64,000 nucleotides of DNA from Fusobacterium massiliense (GTDB lineage Bacteria; Fusobacteriota; Fusobacteriia; Fusobacteriales; Fusobacteriaceae): positions 806,001 through 870,000 of the forward strand of contig NZ_LT608327.1 in assembly GCF_900095705.1 (NCBI RefSeq). Reading direction: 5' to 3'. Below, piece by piece: positions 35,915 through 45,719 of this stretch; positions within the stretch are counted from its first letter, which is position 1, and the number at the start of each line of letters is the position of its first letter. The notes beneath the pieces are model-generated. The model saw only the letters and a program-made list of their open reading frames with translations, was not told where the DNA came from and made no database searches. Made by a program: the position numbers and the translations under genes.

Positions 35915-37273
35915 ATGTTAAAAATCAAAGATATTATTACAATAAAAATTGAAAAAATTGTTTTTGGTGGGGAAGGTCTAGGATATTTCAATGATTTTGC
36001 TGTTTTTGTGCCTATGTCTGTTCCTGGAGATACTGTAGAAATTGAAATAATATCTTCAAAAAAGACTTATGCTAGAGGACTTATCAGAAAAATAATTAAT
36101 CCTTCATCTGAGAGAATTGAAGATACTAGCAAAATTTCTTTTGAAGATTTCTATGGTTGTGATTTTGCAATGTTAAAATATGAAAATCAACTTAAATATA
36201 AAAAAATAATGGTTGAAGATGTAATGAAAAGATTAGCTGGCCTTGATAATTTCCCTATTGAAGATGTTGTTCCCAGTGACAATATATATCACTATAGAAA
36301 TAAAATTATTGAACCTTTCTCTTTCTATGATAATAAAATCATTACAGGATTTTTTAAAAGAAAAAGTCATGATATTTTTGAAGTTGAAGAAAATATTTTA
36401 AATTCGGTTCTAGGAAATAAAATTATTAAATCTTTAAAAGAACTTCTTAATGAATATAAAATTTCTGTTTACGATGAAATTAATCACAAAGGACTTTTAA
36501 GAAATGTTATGATAAGAACAAATTCAAATAACGAAGCTATGCTTGTTCTTATTATAAATTCTAATAAAGTTAATGAAAAGATTAAAGATATACTTTTAAA
36601 ATTTAAAGATAAATTTTCTGAAATCAAATCAATATATATTTCTTTAAATTCAAAAAAAGTAAATACTGTTATTGGGGAAAAAAATATCTTAATATACGGT
36701 GCTAAAACAATTAAAGAAAATATTAATGGTATTGATTTTCATATATCACCAACATCTTTTTTCCAAATTAATATTGAACAAACAAAAAAATTATACAATA
36801 TTGCACTTGAACTATTTTCAGATATTGAAAATAAATATATAGTCGATGCTTACTCTGGAACTGGTACCATTGCTATGATAATGTCTAAAAAAGCTAAAAA
36901 AGTTTACTCTATTGAAATAGTAAAATCTGCTTCTGAAGATGGAGAAAAAACAGCTCTTGAAAATGGAATAAACAATATAGAATTTATCAATGGTGCTGTT
37001 GAGGATAAATTAGATTTTCTTATAAAAAATTCTAAAAAAATTGATACTATTATTTTTGACCCACCTAGAAAAGGTTTGGATTCATCTATTATAGATAAAG
37101 TCAGTGACTTAAACTTACAAGAAATTGTATATATTTCTTGTAATCCATCAACTCTAGCTCGAGATATCAAACTTTTCAAAGATAAGGGATATTCACTTAA
37201 AACCCTAAAAACTGTCGATATGTTTCCTCAAACGAGCCATATTGAATGTGTTGCATTAATATCACGTATATAA
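35915..37273 (+). CDS. RlmD/TrmA-family 23S rRNA (uracil-C5)-methyltransferase
   Basis: This protein of about 452 residues has an N-terminal TRAM domain (IKIEKIVFGGEGLGYFNDFAVFVP) and a C-terminal SAM domain. The latter carries VDAYSGTGTIAM, FDPPRKGLD and the catalytic-cysteine stretch YISCNPSTLARD, then MFPQTSHIECVALI. I start at 35915 because GAGG lies six bases upstream. A TTG-led extension to 35897 lacks a site. The usual CGGC cluster motif before the QLKYK region is reduced to YGCDFAML, so an iron-sulfur cluster seems to be missing. Which uridine is modified (1939, 747 or both) cannot be told. Confidence 0.88.
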   Translation: MLKIKDIITIKIEKIVFGGEGLGYFNDFAVFVPMSVPGDTVEIEIISSKKTYARGLIRKIINPSSERIEDTSKISFEDFYGCDFAMLKYENQLKYKKIMVEDVMKRLAGLDNFPIEDVVPSDNIYHYRNKIIEPFSFYDNKIITGFFKRKSHDIFEVEENILNSVLGNKIIKSLKELLNEYKISVYDEINHKGLLRNVMIRTNSNNEAMLVLIINSNKVNEKIKDILLKFKDKFSEIKSIYISLNSKKVNTVIGEKNILIYGAKTIKENINGIDFHISPTSFFQINIEQTKKLYNIALELFSDIENKYIVDAYSGTGTIAMIMSKKAKKVYSIEIVKSASEDGEKTALENGINNIEFINGAVEDKLDFLIKNSKKIDTIIFDPPRKGLDSSIIDKVSDLNLQEIVYISCNPSTLARDIKLFKDKGYSLKTLKTVDMFPQTSHIECVALISRI

Positions 37274-37320
37274 ATTATTAGAAATATAAAATTTATTGTT
37301 TTATTATAAGAATAAAAATT

Positions 37321-37396
37321 AGTCTCTGACGTCCGTATTAGTTCGAAGAGCCTGTGTTTATTGAGCTCGCAGAACTTATACGGCTGTCAAGAGACT
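37321..37396 (-). repeat. AGTCTCT hairpin repeat, copy 6
   Basis: On the plus strand the core reads AGTCTCTGACGTCCG and ends CTGTCAAGAGACT followed by six Ts. The left flank is AATAAAAATT, consistent with a fully reversed unit. It lies between the converging ends of the rlmD-like gene and pxpC, with no other hairpin there, so it probably terminates both. Confidence 0.92.
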
Positions 37397-37436
37397 TTTT
37401 TAATATCTTTATCTTTAGAAAAATACAATTTCCCCT

Positions 37437-38450
37437 TTATTTTTCTATTCTCTTCCCAAAAAGTTTCTTCATAACGTAAAGCTGTCTTTCTGTGTATATT
37501 TTTGGTTTTTCTACAAAACTTTCTCTTATTTCATCTAAAACTTGATAAAATTTCTTATACTCCTTTTGAGCTTCTGCTATATCAATTTTAATAAAATTAA
37601 TCTTATCATTTGGTAAAACTTGAGCAAGTTTTGGAAGATCTGCTTTTATAACAGTTCCTATTTTTGTATAACCTCCAGTTGTTTGTCTATCAGCAAGAAG
37701 TATTATAGGTTGTCCATTTCCTGGAACTTGAATCGAACCAAATACTGCAGCATCTGAAATTATATCTGCTTTATCTTTGTGTTTTATAACTTCTCCATTC
37801 AATCTAATTCCCATTCTATCAGCATCTTTAGTTACTTGATAAGAGCTTAAAAATAGCTTTTCTATACTTTCTTTTTCAAAATAATCATCTTGAGGTCCTA
37901 AAACTATTCTGACATCTATTTCATGTTTGTATTCTGGAATATATTTTCTTTCTAAATTTTTTCTCTTAGTAAGTGTTCTTGGATTTTTAATCTTGATAAT
38001 ATCCCCTACTTTAAGTTGTCTCCCTTCAAAACCTCCTAATTTAGATTTTAAAAGTGTTGATTTACTTCCCATTACAACTGGAACGTCTATTTCTCCTGCA
38101 ATAGCTAAATAAGATCTAAAGCCACCTTTTGCACTACCAATTTCTAATATATCTCCTTTTTTTACATTTATACTTTGCCACATAGAAACATCTCTATCAT
38201 TTATTTTTACTTGTATTGTTGCACCTGTTATTGCAATGCTCACATCAAAATCAAATTGTAAACTAGGTCCCATAAATGGTATTTCAAAAACAGCATTATT
38301 CTTATCATTACCAAGAATATAATTTGCTACCGTAAAAGCATACTCGTCCATAACTCCTGATACAGGTATCCCAAATTGTTGATATCCAATTCTTCCTATA
38401 TCTTGAATCGTAACACATAAACCAGCTTTAAGAACTTTTATATCAGACAT
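37437..38450 (-). CDS. pxpC: 5-oxoprolinase subunit C
   Basis: PxpC (KipA/YbgK type, biotin-dependent carboxyltransferase-like domain) works with PxpA and PxpB to hydrolyse 5-oxoproline to glutamate with ATP. The 337 residues include LCVTIQDIGRIGYQQFGIPVSGVMDEYA, LGPQDDYF, MGIRLNGEVI and GSIQVPGNGQPIILLADRQTTGGYTKIG, all strong family segments. It overlaps pxpB by 8 bp. Confidence 0.95.
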   Translation of the reverse strand: MSDIKVLKAGLCVTIQDIGRIGYQQFGIPVSGVMDEYAFTVANYILGNDKNNAVFEIPFMGPSLQFDFDVSIAITGATIQVKINDRDVSMWQSINVKKGDILEIGSAKGGFRSYLAIAGEIDVPVVMGSKSTLLKSKLGGFEGRQLKVGDIIKIKNPRTLTKRKNLERKYIPEYKHEIDVRIVLGPQDDYFEKESIEKLFLSSYQVTKDADRMGIRLNGEVIKHKDKADIISDAAVFGSIQVPGNGQPIILLADRQTTGGYTKIGTVIKADLPKLAQVLPNDKINFIKIDIAEAQKEYKKFYQVLDEIRESFVEKPKIYTERQLYVMKKLFGKRIEK

Positions 38451-39189
38451 TTAGTTCACCTCTTTTTACTCTACGAATATTTATTTTATACTCATCATTT
38501 TCAACCTTTTTTAAAATTTCATTATATTCATCTTGAGAAATTGAAACATATCTAATATAGTCTCCAGAGCTTATATAAACAGGAGTTTCTCTATTAGGAT
38601 TATACAAATTCAAAGGTGTTCTTCCTATTATTCTCCAACCACCTGGTGACATTGATGGATACATTCCTGTTTGTTTTCCTGCTATTCCAACTGAACCTGG
38701 GAATATTTGTAATCTAGGACTTTCTAATCTTGGAGTAGCAATTTTCTCAGACATTCCCCCAAGATAAGTAAATCCTGGCATAAACCCAAGCATATAAACT
38801 AAATAGTCTGTTCCTGTATGAATTTTTATAACTTCTTCTTTGCTTAACTTATTATACTCAGCAACATAAGATAAATCAGGCCCACATTCATCATTATATA
38901 AAGTTGGAATTTCTACTAAAGTTACTTCTTCTGTTTCTGTTACCTCATTTTTTACTTCTAATAGCTTTTTTAATTTCTCAATTAAAATATCGTATTCTAT
39001 TTTTAAAACATCATAATTTATTAATAATGAACAATAAGTTGGAACAAGTTCTACTATCCCATCTATATTTTCTTTTTTTATATTGTCCATCATTTTTCTA
39101 ATTTTTTTATTTATTTCAGGTTTAATTTCACTTCCAAATTGAATTACAAGAGCTGAATCACCTGAAAGCAAAAATTTCACTTCTTCCAT
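38443..39189 (-). CDS. pxpB: 5-oxoprolinase subunit B
   Basis: PxpB (KipI/YbgJ type) is the partner of PxpC. The 248-residue protein has SGDSALVIQFGSEI at the start, IPTLYNDECGPDL, YMLGFMPGFTYLGGM, GSVGIAGKQTGMYPSMSPGGWRIIGRTP and PVYISSGDYIRYV. AGGAGG precedes the start. A repeat copy lies between it and the transporter gene, so its expression may be partly uncoupled from pxpA. Confidence 0.95.
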   Translation of the reverse strand: MEEVKFLLSGDSALVIQFGSEIKPEINKKIRKMMDNIKKENIDGIVELVPTYCSLLINYDVLKIEYDILIEKLKKLLEVKNEVTETEEVTLVEIPTLYNDECGPDLSYVAEYNKLSKEEVIKIHTGTDYLVYMLGFMPGFTYLGGMSEKIATPRLESPRLQIFPGSVGIAGKQTGMYPSMSPGGWRIIGRTPLNLYNPNRETPVYISSGDYIRYVSISQDEYNEILKKVENDEYKINIRRVKRGELNV

Positions 39190-39208
39190 TAAAACCTCCT
39201 ATAAATAC

Positions 39209-39284
39209 AGTATCTTGACAACTATATAAGTTCTACAAACTGGGTAAACATAGACTCTTTGAACTCACACAGACATCAGAGATT
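39209..39284 (+). repeat. AGTCTCT hairpin repeat, copy 7 (degenerate)
   Basis: Forward core AGTATCTTGACAACTAT to CATCAGAGATT, with many changes in both arms. The flanks remain recognisable (TATAAATAC on the left, CACTATTTAATC on the right). It splits the 5-oxoprolinase operon between the transporter gene and pxpB, both on the minus strand. Confidence 0.82.
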
Positions 39285-39342
39285 AATTTTCACTATTTAA
39301 TCTATACTTCTATTTTTTTATTTTTATATCCAAAAAATAATA

Positions 39343-40530
39343 TTATGCAAATAATTTAGTTAAACTTGATAGAGACTGTACTCCAATATATGCAGTAACA
39401 ATTACAACTATCCACCCCAAATAAAATAATATATTTGAATGCTTGTAACTTCCAACTATTGAACTTTTTTTACTAGCTATTAATGTTATAGCTAAAGTGA
39501 TAGGTAATATTATTCCATTTAATGAACCTGCCAATATTAATAGTTTTACAGGTTTTCCTAAGAAAATTAGTATTAATGTTGAAGTTACAATAAATCCTAT
39601 AATAAATAAATTTTCATATTTTGCCACAACTTTAAATAAAGTCTTTAAAAAAGATACACTTGTATAAGCTGCTCCGACAATAGATGTTAACGCTGCTGCT
39701 AAAAATACCAAACCAAATATTTTATATCCAACTACCCCTGCTGCTATTTTAAAAGCATCTGCTGCTGGATTTCCTGGATCTAATTCATTTCCTAAAGTTA
39801 CAACACCTAGAACAGCTAAAAATAAGAAAATTCTAACTACTGTTGCAACACCCATTCCTAACATAGCAGATTTATTTACTTCTTTTAAATTTTCTTCTCC
39901 AACTATACCTGCATCAATAAGTCTATGTCCTCCTGAAAAGATTATATATCCCCCAACAGTCCCACCTATTAAAGTTATAATTGCCATTAAATTTACACTT
40001 GATGGAACAAAAGTTTCTTTAACTGCTGCACCTACAGGTGGATTTGTAGAAAAAGCAACATAACCTATAAGTAAAATCATTAAAGCACCTAAAACTTGAG
40101 TTAATTTATCCATAAGTTTCGAAGCAGATTTAAAAGAAAATATTATTACTCCAACTGCTCCACTTATAATAGCAGCTAATTTTAAATCTATATCAAATAA
40201 AACTTGAAATCCTAATGCTGCTCCACCAACATTACCTATGTTAAATGCAAGTCCACCTAAACATACTAAAAATGTAATTACATAACCAAGCCCTGGTAAA
40301 ATACTATTTGCTACGTCTTGTCCTCTCATTTTTGATACTGCTAAAATTCTCCAAACATTTAATTGAGCAACAAAAGACATTATAACTGATATCAATATAA
40401 CAAAAGCAAATGTTGGTCCCATATCTTTAGTAAATACAGCTGTTTGTGTCATAAATCCAGGTCCAATAGCTGAAGTTGCCATCAAAAATGCTGCCCCTAA
40501 TAAAACTGATAAATTTGATTTTTTATCCAT
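39343..40530 (-). CDS. NRAMP-family transporter (YcsG type)
   Basis: This 395-residue protein has about eleven membrane segments. ATSAIGPGFMTQTAVF near residue 20 is the first NRAMP consensus helix, and GGHRLIDAGIVGEEN and the VGAAYTSVSFLK stretch are family-like. The canonical DPGN metal motif of MntH is not present at the first helix (the sequence is GPGF). YcsG-type members beside pxp genes are thought to move organic substrates or other ions. The link to 5-oxoproline uptake is inferred from the operon only. Confidence 0.8.
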   Translation of the reverse strand: MDKKSNLSVLLGAAFLMATSAIGPGFMTQTAVFTKDMGPTFAFVILISVIMSFVAQLNVWRILAVSKMRGQDVANSILPGLGYVITFLVCLGGLAFNIGNVGGAALGFQVLFDIDLKLAAIISGAVGVIIFSFKSASKLMDKLTQVLGALMILLIGYVAFSTNPPVGAAVKETFVPSSVNLMAIITLIGGTVGGYIIFSGGHRLIDAGIVGEENLKEVNKSAMLGMGVATVVRIFLFLAVLGVVTLGNELDPGNPAADAFKIAAGVVGYKIFGLVFLAAALTSIVGAAYTSVSFLKTLFKVVAKYENLFIIGFIVTSTLILIFLGKPVKLLILAGSLNGIILPITLAITLIASKKSSIVGSYKHSNILFYLGWIVVIVTAYIGVQSLSSLTKLFA

Positions 40531-40547
40531 ATAAACACCCCTTAATA

Positions 40548-41321
40548 TTATTTTATAAATTCATCTAAAGATTTTACTTCTATTCCATTTTCAATAAGAG
40601 ATTTTCTTATTCTATCTACAAATTCTATAGCTTTTGGATTATCACCATGAACACAAATAGAATCAGCATTTATATCGATTTCTTCGCCGTTGACAGCTGT
40701 AACTTTTTTAGTTTTAACCATTTTTATAACTCTGGCTATTGCTTCTTCAGGGTCTTTAACAAAAGCTCCTGGCAAAGCTCTATTAACCAAAGTTCCATCT
40801 GCATTATATCCTCTATCTGCAAAAACTTCTTCTGCAACTCTCATACCTCTTCTTTTAGCTTCTTGAGCCATATAACTTCCACTTAAAGTCATAACAATAA
40901 TATTTTTATCAAACTCTTCTATTCCATCTAATACAGCATCTGCAAGATTTTTTTCTACAGCAGCCATATTATAAAAAGCTCCATGTAATTTCATATGTTG
41001 AATTTTCTTACCGTTTGTTTTTGCAAAAGCTGATAAAGCTCCTAATTGATATAACATATAAGCTTTTGCTTCTTCAGGAGTTACTACCATTTTTCGTCTT
41101 CCAAAACCTAACAAATCAGGATAACCTGGGTGTGCTCCAATAGCAACTTCATTTGCTTTTGCTATTTTTATAGTTTTATCCATTATTAATGGATCTCCAG
41201 CATGCCAACCACATGCAATATTAACACTTGTAACACACTTCATTATCTCTTCATCCATTCCCATTTTATAAGCTCCGTATCCTTCTCCAATATCAGAATT
41301 TAAGTCAACAAAAAACTTCAT
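40548..41321 (-). CDS. pxpA: 5-oxoprolinase subunit A (LamB/YcsF family)
   Basis: PxpA is the third subunit of prokaryotic 5-oxoprolinase. The 257-residue protein starts [19 protein letters not shown] and contains [55 protein letters not shown] and [11 protein letters not shown], all diagnostic. It heads the operon, with AGGAGG upstream and a strong minus-strand promoter at 41357-41385. Removing 5-oxoproline and recovering glutamate suits an amino-acid fermenter. Confidence 0.96.
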   Translation of the reverse strand: MKFFVDLNSDIGEGYGAYKMGMDEEIMKCVTSVNIACGWHAGDPLIMDKTIKIAKANEVAIGAHPGYPDLLGFGRRKMVVTPEEAKAYMLYQLGALSAFAKTNGKKIQHMKLHGAFYNMAAVEKNLADAVLDGIEEFDKNIIVMTLSGSYMAQEAKRRGMRVAEEVFADRGYNADGTLVNRALPGAFVKDPEEAIARVIKMVKTKKVTAVNGEEIDINADSICVHGDNPKAIEFVDRIRKSLIENGIEVKSLDEFIK

Positions 41322-41356
41322 ATAACTACCTCCTAATTTTTAATTACAGTTAGTCT

Positions 41357-41385
41357 ATAATACTTTATTTTTTATTTTTTGTCAA
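41357..41385 (-). promoter_or_regulatory. Promoter of the 5-oxoprolinase operon
   Basis: On the minus strand: TTGACA (41385-41380), 17-base spacer, TATTAT (41362-41357). It lies about 36 bases upstream of the pxpA start. Confidence 0.85.
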
Positions 41386-41487
41386 TAAATTATTTTATAT
41401 GCCTTATATTAAACCGTTTTGTATAATTTTAATCTTAATTATATTTTTTATTATAAAATGTTTTTTTCTTTTCTATTATATTTTTTA

Positions 41488-41516
41488 TTGAAAAATACTC
41501 ATTTTTTAAGTATAAT
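41488..41516 (+). promoter_or_regulatory. Promoter of the arginine tRNA genes
   Basis: TTGAAA (41488-41493), 17-base spacer, TATAAT (41511-41516). The first tRNA starts 13 bases after the -10, so the leader is very short. Confidence 0.85.
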
Positions 41517-41528
41517 ATTAATACACAC

Positions 41529-41605
41529 GCATCTATAGCTCAATTGGATAGAGCATCTGACTTCGGATCAGAGGGTTGTGGGTTCGATTCCTACTGGGTG
41601 CGCCA
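41529..41605 (+). tRNA. tRNA-Arg (anticodon TCG)
   Basis: The 77-base gene has acceptor arm GCATCTA pairing with TGGGTGC (with wobble pairs), D-arm AGCTCAATTGGATAGAGC, anticodon stem TCTGA/TCAGA with loop CTTCGGA, T-loop TTCGATT and an encoded CCA. It reads the arginine codon CGA and possibly other CGN codons. Confidence 0.97.
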
Positions 41606-41654
41606 TTTTCAACTTGATTTTTTTCAAGAAATTTGTTATACTTTTAAAGTTATT

Positions 41655-41731
<77 letters not shown>

Positions 41732-41781
41732 TTCATTATTTTGATTTTAAATATCATTAAAATAATAGGTAAAAATATAAA

Positions 41782-41813
41782 AAATGTCAGCAAGTTTTTT
41801 TACTGACATTTTT
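41782..41813 (+). terminator. Terminator of the tRNA-Arg operon
   Basis: AAATGTCAG (41782-41790) pairs with CTGACATTT (41803-41811), followed by a T-rich run. Loop is rich in T. Confidence 0.9.
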
Positions 41814-41846
41814 ATTTTATTTACAAGAAAAATTATAAATAACTAA

Positions 41847-41922
41847 AGTCTCTTGACAGCCGTATGAGTTCTACGAGCTCAATGAACATAGGCTCTTCGA
41901 ACTAATACGGACGTCAGAGACT
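41847..41922 (+). repeat. AGTCTCT hairpin repeat, copy 8
   Basis: Forward core AGTCTCTTGACAGCCG to ACGTCAGAGACT, with the right flank ACTTTTATTATTTAA and TATACTTTCCTATAG well kept. It lies between the tRNA terminator and the end of the autotransporter gene, where no other terminator for the latter is evident. Confidence 0.93.
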
Positions 41923-41972
41923 AACTTTTATTATTTAATTTTATACTTTCCTATAGAATTAAAAGACAAAAA

Positions 41973-44900
41973 TTAAAGTGTATATCTCATTCCTAAATTA
42001 ATTTGCCATTTTTGTTTAATTCTATGTTTTGATGACTTTTGAATTTCTAAATATATCTGTCTTCCTTTTTCCTTATTAATATTAGTTAAGCCAAGTCCAT
42101 ATGTAAACCAATGATCTTTATTTCTAACTTCTTCCATTCCTGACTCGTTAAAATGATGTCTAACTTTTCCCAAAAATTCTTTTTCATACATTAATTTTAT
42201 ATAAGGGTTAATACTTTCGTTAGCAAAACTATCCAATCCTGCTCTAAATCCAATTCTTCCTATTAAACTATCTAAGTCTTCTGTTCTAACTTGTAGACCA
42301 TTAGATAAATTTAAGTTATACCCATTTGTAAATTGATATTTCAATTGAGCTTCAGGTTGAATATAATATTCTTTTTTCTCACTTTGATTTAAGAAAATTC
42401 TCTTTCCAGCTTCAACAGACAATAAATACGATTTTATACGAGCTTTATTTGAACTAACTTTTTGTTTAGAATAATTTTCTATATCATATTGACCTTTATA
42501 TCTAGTCGCTTTAGCTACAAAATCATAATACACATTATTTTCTTTATTTAACCAAGTTGAATATAAGCCAAGTTCTTCTCCTGCAATTTTACTCTTACCA
42601 GGATAGCTTCCAAATTTAGCAGAAGATTCTATATGTCCAAATAATAAGCCATTATAATTTATCCATTTTTCTCTTGCTTTTACCCAATCATATCCAACTT
42701 CCATTCCCCAATAACGATGTCTATATTTACCTGTTCTTAAATTCTCTCCACTATATTTCCCATTTATATGTTTTATCCAAACATTATTATTTTTTATAAT
42801 ATCTTTGTCAAAATGGACTTCTCCTAATCTTTGAACTAGAGTTTCTATAGAAACTAAGTTTAATTGATAAATTAAATCGTTAAAAATCAGACTTGTTTCG
42901 GCACCAGGTGTTAATTTCCCTGGCTTATCATCAATAATTTTAGGAGATTCCCCTGGCTTTATTTTTTCTTCTTCTTTATATGGATATAAATACCAGTTAT
43001 TTTTATTCTTATCTCCAGTATCTACTACTTTTGAATCAGTTGCTCTTCCTAAAGCATAAAGATATGCTCCTCTTTCAATAAGTGCTCCAGGATTTATAGG
43101 TTTACTATTATCTTCTGGTATATCAACTCTATCATTCGGATTTTTTAATTTGAATGTAGCATTATTATCCACTTCATTTCCCAAACTTTCTACAAGTTTT
43201 AAAACTTCTGTCCCACTAGATTTTGCTCCAGCCATATTTTCAAACTCTATATAGTGATTTCCTTTACTACTATTTTTTATAGACAATAAGTCTGTTTCTC
43301 CAGTCTGAACATTTCCCTGCATTTTAAATATTCCACCATTACCTTTTAAATTATCAACAGACAATGTTACAGGACTTTCTGCATCTAAAAAATCTATTGT
43401 ACCTTCAGAAGAAATATCCAATGTATTTATTTTTGAGTCATCTGTCATTAACCAATGACTAGAATTAGCTAATTTTGTGTCTATAATCCCAGTAGAATTA
43501 TTATTAGCAAGTCCTATTAAATGAGAATTTTCATTTAATAAATTCAAGCTAACTTTTCCTTTATTTGATGTAAAAATATTTCCTAATATATTTACATCAT
43601 CTTTACCTGCAACAGTTATTTCAGCATTTTTTCCACTAGAGACTAATGCAGGATCCGTTGGAGCTCCAACAATATTTAATTTCTTATTAAATGTTATTGT
43701 ACTTTTTGAGTCATCTGTTACATTTTCTGGAGCTACATTGTAAACTGCTATTTTTTTATTTCCGTTACCATTCATAGTTATAGAGACATCTCCATTGAAA
43801 GTAGTCTCAGTTTTATTAATGGATTCTGTATGAATTTGAGAAATTCCATAACCACTAGCTTCAGTATTAATTCTTATATTTACATTAGAATCTTTATCTG
43901 ATGTAATAGTAGTTCCCTTACCTATATTAGCTCTATCTTTTTCTATTCTAATTCCATAAGCATTAGATAAAGCCTTTGAGTAAATATTATTATTTCCTTT
44001 AAAATTTATAGAATTTTCTCCTTTTCCATCACTTTCGCTATTACTTTGTAAATTAATTCCATAAGAGTATTGCCCCTCTGTTTCAATAGAAGTATTTTCT
44101 AATTCAAAATTATTTTTACCAAGGTTTTCATCAGCTATATCAATATTTCTTGCAACATAATTAGAATTAGTAGTTATATTAGTATTTTTTAACTTGATAT
44201 TATTTTCTCCATCTGTAGAAGTAGCTTTAATCCCATACACCCAAGCACTAGTTCCTTCATTACTTGTCTCTATTTTATTTTTTTCTCCATTAAATTCTAA
44301 AGTGTTTTTACCATTATCTCTTGCATCAAGAAATATTCCATAAATACTTCCACTCTTATTTAAAGTAATTAAATTCATATTTGAATTAAATAAAAACTTA
44401 CTTTCTCCATTTGTAGTAGTTTTCGAATAAAAATTAAGACTATTAGCTTTATCCTCAGAAGTATTTACTATTTTTGAAGTAAAAGTTTTTCCAGCTTTAT
44501 TTGTAACTTTTACTCCACCACCAAATTGTGTATTACTTAAAAACCACAATTTTGTTGTTGTATTTCCAGTCATCACACTATCCACATTTCCATTAAAAGT
44601 AACTGTTGACCCTCCATTTTCTTTGTCAATAGTATCTTTAGTGGAAACTGTTTTAAAACGATTTTCTCCATTATTTTCCAATCGAAATGCAGTTATTTGT
44701 AAATTATCTGTAGTGGATTTTGTTAGCATGGACAAATCATCATTAAATGTTAAATGAGTCTCTCCTCCAGTATCAGATTGATTAAAAAATACATTAACTC
44801 TTTTTTCATAATCTTTCAAACCACTTGGATTAACAGTTTGAATTTCATTTTTCATACTTACTTTTTTTAAAAAATTTATAGTTGAAACAGGTTTTGTAAC

Positions 44901-45425
44901 ATTACCTGAAGCACCTTCCCCAACAATCTTTACTACATTATAGATAAGATAATAATTCCCTTTATATTTTTTATGTGTCTTAATATTAAAATCTGCATTC
45001 GTATCAAAATTTAATATTGTTTCTGATCTATCAACCATGTTAGAATTAGAGTTATACACATGTACTCCAACTTGCCAATCAATAGGTTTATCATCATCAA
45101 CATGTATAAGATGTAATGTTCCATCAGATGATATTGTTGTTTCTGTAATAGGTTTTACCAACTCTCCACCATGTATATTTTTGCTCTCAATAATATTATC
45201 GACTGTATTTGCATTTGGAATATTTTTACTTTTTGTTCCAATTACATCTCCGTCTAGGTAAGAATAATTAAATTTTACTTTATTTTCACTTTTTTCAATA
45301 TTACTACTCTTATTTGTTTCAATTGTTTTCCAATCATTCTTAGTAATTGTATTTTCATTATACTCTTCTGCTTTTGTTACTAAAGAAACAAGTAAAAAAA
45401 ATAATATAATTTTTTTATTTTTCAC
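41973..45425 (-). CDS. Type V autotransporter adhesin-like protein
   Basis: The 1150-residue protein begins with a signal peptide (KKIILFFLLVSLVTKAEE). A long passenger (about 20-860) is rich in Asn, Thr, Ser and Lys, with short repeats such as GENNIKLKNTNIT and KNNFELENTSIE, which suggest a beta-helix. The C-terminal autotransporter barrel (about 890-1150) ends in a family-type strand, WQINLGMRYTL. It should pass through its own barrel and display the passenger at the cell surface. The start codon is GTG, with GGAGG six bases upstream. Fusobacteria have many such proteins, and the ligand or activity cannot be read from sequence. Confidence 0.9.
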   Translation of the reverse strand: MKNKKIILFFLLVSLVTKAEEYNENTITKNDWKTIETNKSSNIEKSENKVKFNYSYLDGDVIGTKSKNIPNANTVDNIIESKNIHGGELVKPITETTISSDGTLHLIHVDDDKPIDWQVGVHVYNSNSNMVDRSETILNFDTNADFNIKTHKKYKGNYYLIYNVVKIVGEGASGNVTKPVSTINFLKKVSMKNEIQTVNPSGLKDYEKRVNVFFNQSDTGGETHLTFNDDLSMLTKSTTDNLQITAFRLENNGENRFKTVSTKDTIDKENGGSTVTFNGNVDSVMTGNTTTKLWFLSNTQFGGGVKVTNKAGKTFTSKIVNTSEDKANSLNFYSKTTTNGESKFLFNSNMNLITLNKSGSIYGIFLDARDNGKNTLEFNGEKNKIETSNEGTSAWVYGIKATSTDGENNIKLKNTNITTNSNYVARNIDIADENLGKNNFELENTSIETEGQYSYGINLQSNSESDGKGENSINFKGNNNIYSKALSNAYGIRIEKDRANIGKGTTITSDKDSNVNIRINTEASGYGISQIHTESINKTETTFNGDVSITMNGNGNKKIAVYNVAPENVTDDSKSTITFNKKLNIVGAPTDPALVSSGKNAEITVAGKDDVNILGNIFTSNKGKVSLNLLNENSHLIGLANNNSTGIIDTKLANSSHWLMTDDSKINTLDISSEGTIDFLDAESPVTLSVDNLKGNGGIFKMQGNVQTGETDLLSIKNSSKGNHYIEFENMAGAKSSGTEVLKLVESLGNEVDNNATFKLKNPNDRVDIPEDNSKPINPGALIERGAYLYALGRATDSKVVDTGDKNKNNWYLYPYKEEEKIKPGESPKIIDDKPGKLTPGAETSLIFNDLIYQLNLVSIETLVQRLGEVHFDKDIIKNNNVWIKHINGKYSGENLRTGKYRHRYWGMEVGYDWVKAREKWINYNGLLFGHIESSAKFGSYPGKSKIAGEELGLYSTWLNKENNVYYDFVAKATRYKGQYDIENYSKQKVSSNKARIKSYLLSVEAGKRIFLNQSEKKEYYIQPEAQLKYQFTNGYNLNLSNGLQVRTEDLDSLIGRIGFRAGLDSFANESINPYIKLMYEKEFLGKVRHHFNESGMEEVRNKDHWFTYGLGLTNINKEKGRQIYLEIQKSSKHRIKQKWQINLGMRYTL

Positions 45426-45485
45426 TTTTTCCCTCCTTTTATTTCTTATTCAGTACATTTTCGAGTTTTTTTGTTATATATTTCT

Positions 45486-45514
45486 ATTATATAACTAAAA
45501 AACAAATTTTACAA
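45486..45514 (-). promoter_or_regulatory. Promoter of the autotransporter gene
   Basis: On the minus strand: TTGTAA (45514-45509), 17-base spacer, TATAAT (45491-45486), about 60 bases upstream of the GTG start. Confidence 0.75.
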
Positions 45515-45600
45515 GTTATAATATATACAATATATATAAGTATTCATTTAAATATTAATGTTTTTCCTGATTTTTACTTTATACTTTTCCATATAAATAA

Positions 45601-45676
45601 AGTCTCTGACGTCCGTATTAGTTCGAAGAACCTGTGTTTATTGAGCTCGTAGAACTCATACGACTGTCAAGAGACT
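45601..45676 (-). repeat. AGTCTCT hairpin repeat, copy 9 (core inverted relative to flanks)
   Basis: The core on the plus strand reads AGTCTCTGACGTCCG to CTGTCAAGAGACT, whereas the flanks are forward: TTTTCCATATAAATAA before it and AATTTTTGCTATTTAA after it. It lies between rplQ and the autotransporter promoter, both minus strand. Confidence 0.93.
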
Positions 45677-45719
45677 AATTTTTGCTATTTAAACTTTTTC
45701 TTTCTTTATAAATAAAAAA

